DNA of 64,000 bases from Istiophorus platypterus (taxonomy: Eukaryota; Chordata; Actinopteri; Istiophoriformes; Istiophoridae), in contig CM029121.1 of assembly GCA_016859345.1 (NCBI GenBank), forward strand, positions 2,809,329-2,873,328, read 5' to 3'. The translations under genes were made by a program, and so were the position numbers. The notes under the pieces were generated by a model. That model saw only the letters and a list, made by a program, of their open reading frames with translations. It was not told the DNA's origin and ran no database searches. Below are positions 1 to 11,400 of this stretch, one piece after another (the first letter of the stretch is position 1; every line of letters starts with the position of its first letter).

Positions 1-1000
1 GATACTGCAAAATGTGCCATACTAATTTTACTAGACCTTAGCTCTACCTTCCATACAAACAACCATACTATTGAGCTGTCTTGAGCACCACCGCCATGGT
101 TGGTATCCAGGGTGGGGTTTTCCAGTACTTCACCTCCTGCCTTGCACATATTTTTCTTTCAAATCTGGAAACCACTTATCCTTGTCCACTCCCATCACCT
201 GTGGAGTACCTCAAGGACCCATTTTATTAGCCTTATAAATGCTACCCCAAGGCTTAATCTCCCAAAAACACAGTATCTCCTACCATTGCTTCATGGATTA
301 CACCTGGCAATACCTCCCATTTGACCGGGGTTATAATTATAACAGCTCAGTTAGGTCTTTACTTGACTCCCTCTAGGATGTTATATATTTGATGGTAAAT
401 AAGATTGAAGTGGTCTTATGTGATCTCTCAAACTCCATTCTTGGTATAGAAAATCACTTGGGGCCCCTGGTACCTAAAATTAAAATCCCAGACCAAAAAT
501 CTTGATGTTATCTTTGATCAAGCTTTAAAAAACACTGTAGTGAAAGGTTGCTAATTCCAGCTGAGAAATACTGTTTGACTCAAATCACTCCTCTCTTTTA
601 ATGATCCGAATATTGTCTTAAATGGCTTAATTTCCTTGTGGCATTATAACTGTATTACTATCTATTTGGGCATTAGCCAGTCTTCCTTGTCTTACTGCCA
701 GCTGTTACTGAATCCATCACTGTGTTGGCTACAGGTGAAGTATAGGATTGAGTCCAAGATTCTTTTATATGGTTTTTAAATTGTTTTTAATTTTTTTGTT
801 TTTTTATGCTGCTTGGTACTCCACTACATCTCTGAGCTCCTCTGCCCTCTTTCCATCCCCCAGTCTTTCAGATCTTCAGACCACCTGCTCCTGGCTGTCC
901 GTTGGTCGAGGCTGAGGGGTAAAGGTGATCATGTGTTCGCTGTAGCTGCTCCAAACCTTTGGAACAGTTTAGCTTTGCAAATTAAGTATTAAATGTTCTT
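1..1000 (+). mobile_element. L2/CR1-like LINE reverse transcriptase remnant (partial)
   Basis: Translating + strand in shifting frames gives the order of blocks expected for an L2-type RT. A 'LILLDLSSTFHTNNH' block lies near 20-70, 'CGVPQGPIL' at about 199-225, and a degraded YADDTQLY box (FMDYTWQY) near 288-312. 'LGPL' and related blocks follow, and an 'AAPNLWNSL' C-terminal box lies at about 945-971. Stops and frameshifts are numerous and the paired catalytic aspartates are lost (ADD reads MDY), so it is a dead copy. The element continues past the left window edge. The RT would have copied the element's own RNA at a nicked target. Clade assignment (L2 or CR1) is from memory; RT identity is more certain. 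Confidence 0.75.
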
Positions 1001-1708
1001 TATGAATAACTTTACTTGACCTATTTTAAAATTCAACATCAGACTCTCCTGATATCATCTAAGTGACATTCAGATGTGGTGTGCTATCATTCTCAAGTGA
1101 GTTTGTGGAAACATAGTTTCATTTCAATATCAGTCTGAATTTAGATGGAACACAGCAGAAATATATGACATTTAGTAGGACTTTGAAACTTAACACCAGA
1201 TTTCCTTGATGTTATGTGAGTAATACCGAGATGGTTTTACAATCACTATGGAGCGAAACAGGTCTGTGATAAACAGAAAGATTCTAAATGAGTGAGTGTC
1301 ATTTTAGTTCTTAAAAGTCAGATTGGTCTTTTGAATTTATTTCTATTATTTAGTTTGACTAATTATTCACAAAACATAAATGACAAAGCTTCTTAAATAC
1401 ATTTTGCTTGCAGAAGTTATCATTTTTTAAAAATCAATAATTTGATTTATTATTTATTCATTCAGTCATTTGTTATTAAGTTATTTATGTATTTTTATCC
1501 ATTTATTTGTTTATACATTTATTCATTATTTACAGACTGATTGACTGACTTAATGAATTTGAAATCATATTCATTGCAAATTTGATTTCCATTCTTACAC
1601 ACTACAATGCCTAATATATGTTTGCACTACAAAACAAAGTGGGGGCTGGCTTTACCACAGTGTCAATGCCCGAACATGCAACAGTTGTTGTTCTACAAAC
1701 AACAACAT
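1001..1708. other. AT-rich sequence, nothing recognised
   Basis: AT-rich spacer with TTTA/TTAT-rich runs near 1440-1530. No coding, RNA or transposon signature could be recognised on either strand. Confidence 0.5.
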
Positions 1709-2130
1709 GTCATGATCTGGCTTTCAGTTCCCTTCAACCCCTTTTTACTTATCTCAAACTATGTTTTTATCCTTTCATTTCCCTAGACCTGCCATTTTCA
1801 ATCCTTCGACCAGATGCCCCCCGGACCTGCTTTCACCTAGTTTCTCCTCCTACTAGCACACTTGTTCCCTGTTACTTCATTATCTCAGTCATTATTTTAA
1901 CCTACCTCTGTTTCTAGTTTTTTTTAGATCATCTTTAGTTTGAGTTTCTAATGTTTTCCCAGACTTCATGTTTTTGCATTTTGCCTTTTTTCCCTGTTTT
2001 GCTGGACTTTGGATTCCTCTGATTTTGGCACTAAATGCCTCACTTTCTGTGAGCCTTGGCTTTTCTTTCTGTAAATAAATCACTGAACTGTATAAGTTCT
2101 GTCTTCTAATCTGCATTTGGTTTCTCACTT
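1709..2130 (+). repeat. LTR-like interspersed repeat, + copy
   Basis: The block starts with TGTCATGATC and runs through pyrimidine-rich sequence with CACTTGTTCC-type motifs. It carries an AATAAA signal at 2074-2079 and ends with a TCTGCATTTGG motif near 2110-2120. The same kind of end appears in reverse orientation at 15.4 and 46.93 kb (CCCAAACRCAGACAC). A polyadenylation-type signal close to a conserved end suggests an LTR or a non-autonomous relative. No coding region accompanies it. The class is inferred; the repeat status rests on resemblance to other copies in this window. Confidence 0.5.
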
Positions 2131-3540
2131 CACTCAGCTGTTACTACTAGGTTGTATTAGCCTGCTGGTTATTTACCACTATGACACTGACATTACTCAA
2201 GCCTGGAAAAGGTAATAAATCTGTATAACCTGTCAATTTACACATAGTTAATTCAAGTGTCAGCTAACTGTTACACTACTAACCAAACTCTATTCTCATG
2301 TTGTCAAGAGATTTTCTTCACTAGTGTAGCTAAGGTAATACAGTTGAAGTGGTATTAACTCTTTACCTATCTAGCTACCTAAACACAATAGTTAGTTTTC
2401 AACACAAAATGCTTTGTTTAGGTTTTGGCAAATTTTTCTCATCTTATCTCATGCAATCAAAGAATTTTTTTTTTCCTTTCTCTCAATGAAAAGGTTTTGT
2501 GAAAGGTTGAGTCTTGTGCCATGGCTAAGGCTGTTCAAAGATTACTCCTGTCATAGCTGTGGTGTTTCTGTGAGAAACTCTGAAAGGTTACATACATCAT
2601 AAAAAAGTTATGCAAACATAAGGCACAGTACCAGTATGCATGTTATATAGCAGATTGCAAGTCTCATTTCAGAAACTACAGTTTTTTTAAATGTCATGTT
2701 TACCATCAAAATCAGCAGTCATCTATGTCACAGGGGCCTTTTATGTGAAATTCCTCACTGTGAAAAACAGTTGAGCTGTGTGTCCACTGAAAACTCACGT
2801 TTCTCAAGGAATGGAGGTGCATTGCCTATTCAGATACTGAGATTTCTTTTTCAGTTAAACTGACTCTAATATCTCATCTATCTAGAATGCATAAACACTG
2901 TACAGCTCCACAAGTCTCTGGTGCATAATGTCTTCCTTAAGTTCCTTTTGAGTCTCAGTCCTCAATTACTGAAAGCCATGAAGGAGCAGCTGATGATGGG
3001 CTTGAGGAGGACATACTGAACCACTGGAAAAAAGAAAAGTTTATAAATGAGAAAGCTATGCATGTGTCAATTGACGAAGCAGTTTATCCTCCTCTTCACA
3101 ATACAGTTGATTGTATAGGAAATTGAGTGGAGTCTCATTGGAGTCTCATTGGAGTGTGGCAGCTGTACAGAACAGTATCTGTTCAAGCAAAGTGACAGCA
3201 AAGCGACAGAAAGTGAAAATATATTTAGAAGAAATATGCATCCTGTGGCTCTGCTCTCTCCACAGAGCGCAGGAGAAAACAGTATTTTGAGGAGAATATT
3301 CCTTTTGTGCATTCATAATCAAGCTTTTGTTTTTGGGGGGGGGGTTCTTGAAGAAAACAGGAGCAATATGTTCAGTTTCCATTTAAGATGCATTAGCAGT
3401 TCTGCTGAAAGGGCCTGCTGTGTGGAAAGATTGCTCTAAATCTGGGAATAAGAGTACACCTCTTATTATAAACAATGTGGTGCAACAGTATCCAAATCCA
3501 ATCATCTGTTGTTGGAGTCAGGTCTCACTTTAAAGGGAAG
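2131..3540. other. Unassigned sequence
   Basis: No confident feature. Overlapping open frames at 3067-3439 on both strands have the composition of chance frames. The right part may be decayed upstream sequence of the element that becomes recognisable at 3541, but I could not align it. Confidence 0.4.
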
Positions 3541-5045
3541 ATTGTATCAAGATATATTTGAGGTAGGTAATCCCCTTGGGTTTGCAAAAGAAAAAGATAC
3601 TTGGGACCTACTTTAGCAAACTTTAATCCTTTTCATCTGTCCACTAGACAACTTGCAGTTTTCACTCCTGTGCTGAGAACCTAATTTCAAACATTTCGGC
3701 CATGAAGAGCTGTTCACGCCATTGATATCAGTGCTGGAGACAAATGGACTGAATATATATATAGAAACACTGTGAAGGCAATAGGCTTTTGCATTGCTGG
3801 CAATAATTTAGGTTTGCATAATACTGTTGGTTTCACAGAACACCCAAATATGTCTTATCATTTCTGTTGATATTGTCATGTAGCTAGAAGTGAGCTGCAC
3901 AATATGACATACCAGGCTTCAATCCATACATTACAGGACTACAATGACATTTCAAGCACTGCAGAAGGATGATGCAAGTGAAGTTGCAGATTTTTCATTG
4001 TTCATGCCAGCAAGGCCTCCTACCTGTATTGGCTATGATTTGTTTGAGGGTGTAGTGGCATACGACCTTGCCATTTACCTCAGGTATTTGTCAGGGTGAA
4101 GATAGTCTTCTCATATTCATAACTTAAATTTGGAATCAGGCAATTTAGCTACCAAGGATTTGATGGTAATTCCACACCCTTAGAAGTTTCTGTAAAGAGT
4201 GTAAAACTGCATGTACAGGAAGCAGAAAATCGTTCTTTGCTAAGGATTCTCCTTTTTATAATCAGTGAATTGATCACAGACACAGAGAATCCAGTATGGC
4301 AAATAAAAAGGCAACTTCGGAAATTGATTTGTGCCTCTAGAAGATCAGTACCTTGAGCTGCTATGTTTAATGTACAGATCCTTAACTGTCTAGAGGCAAG
4401 GGAGGAGATGTCTCCTGTGCTGAAACCATAGTATTATTACCTCACTCACTACCCTGCACCAATATTTGATATTTGAAACTTAGCCCACCAAGGCGGTTGT
4501 GGACATTGAGGTTCAAAAGCAAGCACTGATATTTAAAAAAAATGTGTGCAAAGAGTACATAATTAAAAAAATGTAAGTCCAACACTTACCAGGAACCTCT
4601 ATCTTACAAGCATGCCTACATTCAGGCTGCTTTTGGCACCTTCATTAATGTTGAAGAACTCAACTCCTTTCCATGCTGAACTGTGTAGTAAAGAATTGTG
4701 CACTGCTGTAGCAGCAACCTAGGTAAAAGAACCCAATATTGTGGCAACCACAGGGGTCCAGTGTAACAAATTTCTGTAAAAAAAGGGGTCCTTTCTGTGT
4801 CTGAGCCAATGTGGGTCAACTGCCTGCAGACAAATGGAGCTCTTAGTCCTGAAGGATGTGAAGGATGTGAAGCATGTGAACGTCATTACACCTCATGATG
4901 TGTAATATCTGCTAGAGGATGGACAATATGCTGTGAAAGAGGCAAAGCAGGTCATGAATTGTTGGAAAGTGGAACTCAAACTGTATCATTATCCTTTGCC
5001 TGCATACAAGCTTTCTGGGACATCAGTCATTTAACTGAAACACAG
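3541..5045 (+). pseudogene. Decayed DLFEG-motif fish multicopy element protein
   Basis: Frame-shifting translation recovers blocks in family order. They are LYQDIFEVGNPLG (about 3544-3582), FKHFGHEELFTPL (about 3689-3727), a GFCIAGNNLGLHN block (about 3787-3825), FCxYCHVARSE near 3863-3895, and PPTCIGYDLFEGVVAYDLAIYL at about 4017-4080. Then come RQFSYQGFDGNSTPLEV near 4135-4185 and, after a poorly aligned gap, YHYPLPAYKLSGTSVI near 4990-5030. These match a protein family present in many fish genomes, usually annotated as uncharacterised. The copy has many stops and frameshifts and cannot be functional. I do not know the accepted superfamily. The 'Y/H-DLFEG' block recalls the second acidic motif of CACTA-type transposases, but that is inference. 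Confidence 0.6.
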
Positions 5046-5883
5046 AATTGTTGACACAGTCAAAAAGATAATCAACAAAGGTAAGGATGAATCTGGAATA
5101 TACAGAAATCTGCCAGAATACTCTAGTGATGTATCATACTGTATGGGCCAGAGGCACTGGGGAACCTATAACTGATTACAGAGTCACTTAAACATGAAGA
5201 ACAATGATCTAAGAAACCAAACATCAGTCTGTCTCATCTCTCCTGTATAGTCATGGGTGGAGGGGCTGCTGGTTAGTACATGGCTGTACTGCACAGAATG
5301 TTTCTTTTTTGGTCTTTGCACTAATAATTTTGATAAATATTTGTTAACTTACTCTAAAGATGAATGCGGATATCACTGTTGAGCTGAAAAGAAAATGAAA
5401 TATCATGAACATGCAGTAACTGTAAATATGAACTAAATATATTGAGTCCATCCCAGCATCTCTAATTGTCTGGAATTTTATTGCGATTTAACAAGTATGT
5501 ATCTTCCTTCTCTACATTAATTAGCTTAAGCATTCAGGAGTGATGCAGTCTATCGACACACAGAATGAACAGGAGAGCTGGTGATGGAGTACAATAATTA
5601 ACTGCAACACAATATCACTCAGCAACTACTCGGCTACACCCATGGGGTCAGATACAGTCTACACTGAGAGGAACTCTGATTCATATTAGAGGTGCAAAAG
5701 TAATTGTGCTTGGAAACCATATGGTTTTGTAGTCAGCAAATGGTATGTAATAGTAATGTTTTTATGTTGAAAATCTGAACAGTGGCTGATGGGCTATAGT
5801 TCTCATGTTGAATTTTAATTTCTGATGTAAAAAAAGTGTCTTCATCATTTGTAATCACCTGTGTCTGTTTGTGTTTCTTGCCA
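5046..5883. other. Unassigned sequence
   Basis: No feature recognised; possibly 3' flank of the decayed DLFEG-motif element. Confidence 0.4.
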
Positions 5884-5972
5884 GCAGGATTTCGCAAAAA
5901 CTACTCAACCAATTTGCGACCAAACTTGTTGGAGGGATGGGGCATGGGCCAGGGAAGAACCCATTAAATGCT
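5884..5972 (+). repeat. Fragment resembling a widespread fish interspersed repeat
   Basis: The stretch with TTCGCAAAAACTACTCAACC followed by a GGGATGGGGCATGGGCC block and GAAGAACCCATTAAA resembles a very common fish genomic repeat that I recall but cannot classify. No other copy exists in this window, so support is from memory only. Confidence 0.35.
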
Positions 5973-6599
5973 GAAGTCTGCACTCTACTGAGCGCATTAT
6001 CTAGTTTTAAATAGAATGACTATGAACATAACAGAAGTTATGTTGTGAGCAGTCAGTTGAGCTTGGTGGCTGTTGAGGTCCATCCATCAGTGGTGAGAGC
6101 AAGTCTATGCAATTGATAATTTCTGTATGATAACAGCTTGTGCCAATACTTGAATCAAATGTTCTCTGTAATTGCGTATATTCAATATGCAACACACATT
6201 GTTTTGTGGCCTGGTCCAAATGTGCTAGAGAGGACCTGTGTCCGCTCTGTTTTGCAGCCACTCAGGTAACAGTATTGCCAATGAGTTTCTAGCATATAGA
6301 GGTGTTAATGTATACTGGTTTTACATTATACCATCATAAAACATACTGACGGTAACAACGTAGCTGTGGCAAGGACTTCATTTCAGATGTGGGACACACT
6401 GCTTGAACCACTTCAGGGTTCAGTAGAGATTTAGAAACATTCTGCTCTTTCCAAAAAATGAAAAAAAAAAAAAAAAGAATTGATGTATGTCCTTTAATGT
6501 CCTTAAGACTGTAAGATATTAATCGTCATAGTTTTTATATTGATTTCGACATTCTAAATAATCTAGATTTACATGGATTTTGTTTTGTTTCTATGATGG

Positions 6600-7130
6600 G
6601 CTGAAAAATGAACTATCCCACTGCAAATGGACCCAGGGAGGAGAAGTCTACTCTTTCCCTCCTGGGTGGGATATCCAACCTATGGATGTTTAAACAGGCA
6701 ACCAGTGCGGCTAATGAAAAACACTATCCCAGAGACATTAACAGGAGGAGTTAAATTAAATGTATAAACAAAGATGCCAATACAACAAAGGTATTGAGAA
6801 TCTGATGAATGCCATCTTCTTCACTCAGAGAAAAGACTTTATCGGTGGAATTTAGACTTCTGATCTGACAAATGAATGACCATATTTATTTGAGACAAGT
6901 AGCTTGAAGAGTCATTTGAAAGAGCTTAGAGGCATGGACACTGATGACAAAGCTATGACAAATTAATGTGCCAGAGCTGTTCCACACCTCAAATCTAGGG
7001 ACAAGACAGGGATGAAGACAATCTTCAGAGAAATAGAGACATCAAACAAGAATGCTGTAGATGTCACTGCCAGGTTTCTTCAACTACGTCTAAAGTATCT
7101 CAGTGGGGACGAGGATCAGATAACATGGAT
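6600..7130 (+). pseudogene. Possible remnant of a SAMD3-like fish multicopy protein
   Basis: Frame-shifted + strand translation gives MNAIFFTQRKDFI near 6807-6845, then a NEWPYLFET-like block with one stop, and a LQLRLKYLSGDEDQI block near 7080-7115. The order resembles the C-terminal half (FxxRRKEI, RWPALF, LxxLxxYLNEDP) of multicopy fish proteins often called sterile-alpha-motif-domain 3-like. The match is weak and broken. It lies 1.5 kb downstream of the DLFEG relic on the same strand, so the two may belong to one large element. Confidence 0.25.
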
Positions 7131-8402
7131 CTAACAACTCAGCTCTCTGAAGTGGACCACGCTGTTGTCTGTGTGCTAGTTGCTGTAATACAATATTATT
7201 ATAGTATACTGTTGGTCTTTAAAGGGGTAGTTCCTTTGCTCTGACATATGATGACATGAGTTATTGACTGGTAACAAAATTAATGAATGGACATTATCTC
7301 AGGCTACAGTCGTGTAGATAAGATATCTCAGTGAGCCCACAGCATGTCAGACAGCAGCAAATGAAAACCTTTTGAAACTCAACACAGAACTCATAAAAAG
7401 ATCTAATCATAGAAAGCAAAATGCAGACTTCATCTTTCAGTGTTCTACTAATGCTCAAGTTCCCTCTCAGACTCATATTCCACAAACAAAATAGTCCCAT
7501 GACAGAGAGGTCAGAGTGGAATGGAAATGGAAATGGCATTAGATTAAAATTCTCTTTTCAGTGGAGTCTTGTGGGTTAGATTGGCCGTGGCTCATTTGCT
7601 GCTTGTGGTTGTGAACAATAAGACCTAAGTCCATATTATCATAACGATCAATATGGTAATAAGAATAAATACAAAAACTGTTATTTTAATATATCAGTGC
7701 AACATGTCTCTTTACAGTAAGGCCAGTTAAAGATTTGGTTTTGGAGGCCTAAACTGGAATGTGGTCTTATTGGTGCAAACAGATTTGTTTTGGCTAAAAG
7801 AATGGGAGCAATGCCCTTTCGGTGCTCGAGGATTGCGGCCATTTCTTGCCAGATGATGCTGCTCCCAAACCTTGCATTCCACCCTGAGGTCTGGTCTGAG
7901 CGCCACACCAGTCAGTCAGTCTATTGATCTGCACCCTCTCCACCCTCCTCAAGATGGTGAAGCAGGGTTGAGTGGGCAGTTGCAAACCTAACTGCTTTGG
8001 GCAGGCAGGCTGCGGTGTGTGGTGAAAACGGATGAAAAATATAAGGTACAATGATAGAGAATGGAAGGTTACTCGTGTCCCCATACTTATGGAATATGTA
8101 GGGTGGAGAGATAGTCTCTCCACTCAGACAACCTTGGTTACACATGTAATCTTCTGTTACTACTCCCTGGTAGTGTTATGGATGTATGTACACTAGATTA
8201 GGACACGGATGCTGTGGACAGAGAATTGCAGTGAGCCAGCAGCTTGTCAAATATAAATTACAAAATAAAAGACAAAAATTAAAACATCGCAGGTAATTGC
8301 TAAGGTCTCAGAGGAGAATCAGCTGTTGGATTGTACTGTTCATTCAAGCTGCTATGTCACTGGGATGTCAATGAACAAAGGATCTGTAACCTGAACTAGT
8401 GT
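7131..8402. other. Unassigned sequence
   Basis: No feature recognised. Overlapping open frames on - at 7681-8145 have no family resemblance and look like chance frames. Confidence 0.4.
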
Positions 8403-8444
8403 TACAGTTTCCACACACATGCACAGATGCATGTGGAAACTGTA
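8403..8444. repeat. Short inverted repeat / hairpin
   Basis: TACAGTTTCCACA at 8403-8415 is the reverse complement of TGTGGAAACTGTA at 8432-8444. The inner CACATGCA and TGCATGTG also pair around a CAGA loop, so a long bulged hairpin of about 42 nt can form. It has no T-run following it and no neighbouring gene, so no terminator or RNA role is claimed. Confidence 0.6.
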
Positions 8445-11400
8445 TTTGCGCATCAGAAAATAACTTTCTTTTTTTTCTAAGAGTTAAGAGGCAACAGTAG
8501 CAAGTACACAAGCATTTTACACTGATTTATCTTCTCACATCCAGTCACCTCAGTCAACATGTAGTATGATGAGGGATAAGTGTTTTCTTGGAGCCTTGTC
8601 ACTTGAGTGTGTCGTTTTTCAAGTTATGGTAAATATTTTGAAGATCACCATAGAAGTGTTTTTTTAAAAAGATATTTTTTTTTCTCACATTTTCGGTACA
8701 TTTTGGAGATTCAGGTGTATTTGTTTTTAGCCCCTGCTTACCTTTATGTAAAATTCACTGCACATCACAGGTTTATACATATTTATTTTGATCTCACATT
8801 CCTATTTTACACATCACGGAAAGCTGAGCCTCAGGATTTTTGTTGTTTGCGTTGCTAGGCACCATCTACCTAAAAAAGAAGTGGTCTGCAAGGCTCGGCC
8901 AGGAATTATATAATCCTGACAAGTTTTAAAACTGGGAAAGGGAATTTCACTGATTGCTGTCAGTCTCAGGAACATGGAAGAGTGAAGTATCTGCTATGTG
9001 ATACAAATACTGCTATCCAGAGGAACTAACGTCAAATAGTGGTCTCTCTCACAGACACAGGTTGCCTCTCTCCACCCTGCCTCAGCCACATACACACACA
9101 CACACACAGACATGTTGCTCCCTCACTGTCTAGCTATATTTTGTCCTCTTCTCTGTAGTTGATGGCAGTTACACAAATTATCCTAATTGCAAGCCCCATA
9201 ATGTGAGGTTCAGCTGTTGTCACTACATACAGTTTAAAAGTGTATGAATTTAATAAATAACAACAAAAACACAGGTGATGATTAAATGAGCTCACGTGAT
9301 CTATTTGAGATGATAAGATGCGTTACACTGAAAAAAAGCTGACTAAAACTATAGGAAGAAAGTTAAAGTTTCTCTGCACACTTTGCTGATATTAGAGGAG
9401 CACATGAATTTATCCACAGCTCAGAGAAGGATATAACGAGAAGAAAAACACTGTTTTAGAAAAAAGATCTACTGTGTGCTTGATACATCTTTGTTAAAAT
9501 TTAGTCCTCAAAATTACATGTTTTAAAGAACTACACTGCAAATTTGCACTGTGCTCCAGAGCCTTTGATGGTACAAAATCTCTGCTGAAAAAATGTGGGC
9601 AGTGAATTTTCAAAGCCGTGGTCTAAAGATGAATTTGCATTGTAAGAAGCTCAGACCTCCCCCACAACAAGCCTGCAGCCATGAGCCGGGCCTCATAGCA
9701 CTGCAGACTGAATACAGCTACCACATTTCTGCAGCTTCACGCTTTGCCTCCTCCCTGGTTAAATCTTTTACATTCTTAATGGGCACAGCTGTTCTTTGAC
9801 ATCTGGAGTACGCTCATATGTATCACTGATTCGTCAATGTAGTAAGAGAGAAAGAAACTGAATCAACTGCCTCTCATCTTGTGGGCAGTCTCACACTTTC
9901 CTTCATCTTTTTTCCATCCTTAGTCCTGTCTTTTTATCGCTTGTCTAAAGAATTTTCCTTCCTATCACTTCTTTGTGTATGTTATTTAATTTTAAAAACC
10001 TGTTACCCTGTTTTAAAAAGGTGACATACAACATTTATTGAGGTTCAGAAAATGGTCCCATCCTGCCTGCAATCCTCCTGGACTTCAGTCACACATATTG
10101 TGGCATAGTGTACTACATGTTCACCAAGTCTGATGGTGTTGACCTGCGAGAGGATAAAATTCACTGTGAGTTCGGATATCAGACCTCAAATACTCCATTG
10201 GATTTGATCAAAAGATCTCAACCCCGTATTCAATAAAGAATTTTCTGAACAGCTATAAATGATATTTACAATTTATCCATCATATACATAGGTCAGCTCA
10301 AACCCTTGACATAGTACAACAGAGACACATGCTTTTGATACACATAGTAAAGCATTCCCTTTACTTCACTGTCTGAGCCATGTATCTGTGCTGCTCTCCC
10401 TGCTGCCAGGGTCCAGTCTGCCTGAGCCTCCTTTCTGGTCCACTCTCTGCCGGTACTGAGTCACAGGGCGGCCATGCTAACCCAGAAAACGCAGCACACA
10501 GGGTGAGCAGGACTTGCACACCAAAATCCAAAGAGGGTGGTAGATAGGTGTACTGTCCCTTTAAATACCCATAAACCTTTGTTTTTTGCATTCACTGGCA
10601 GATCCATTTTCTTGTTTTTACTCGATAAAATATCAGAAAATGGGATCTAAGGAGTCCCACAGTGGCTGAGAGGCTCCTCTTAATGTCAGCCTGTGACAGC
10701 ATGGTCATATGTCCTAATATGGTGAATGAACTGTAAATCATCAGCCTTGGATTCATCATGTGTCATGATTACCTCAAAGACACTGTGGATAGTTAGATAA
10801 CTGAATTATTGTTTCATGTTGAACAATAATGAGTTTAATGTGTCCTTTGACACAATACATCAGAGCTCTTACTAGTATTTCATGATAAGATAAAATAAGT
10901 CTCAGCAAAGCCCTTGTAGATAAAGTACAGAAACATTTCTCTGGAAAAATATATTTTTTTCACAGGGTAAAATGTGCTTACAGAACAAATGGTAAAACCT
11001 GATGGAAGAAGGGACTGATCTTTACATGGGCCACATTTTTTTAAATAAACACAATATTTGTCAGCCCCACTTCTTTCTTTTAGACAGAGATTATATTCAG
11101 AGTATCACCCCTCATTACACAGTTAAACCAGAAACTTACGTTATGTGTGATTTTTCTATTCACTCCCTCACTCTAGACATTAATTTTATTTACTAGTCAT
11201 TTACTACTACTTTACTACTTACTGCTTTACCTCAATATTAAATACTATACTAAATACTAAATACAGTGTCCAGTTACCAGATTATATCTGGAGGGAGGGA
11301 AAATCCAGATGTGGCTCAGGTCCATTACAAACAGTTGATACACATGAATCAGTTTAAAGTTATAATGGAGTCCTCAAAGACTTCATTATTTAATAAACAA

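Noticed and set aside
7681..8145. Overlapping open frames on - that might be an exon
   Set aside because: No conserved motif, splice sites not convincing, several frames open at once as expected by chance.
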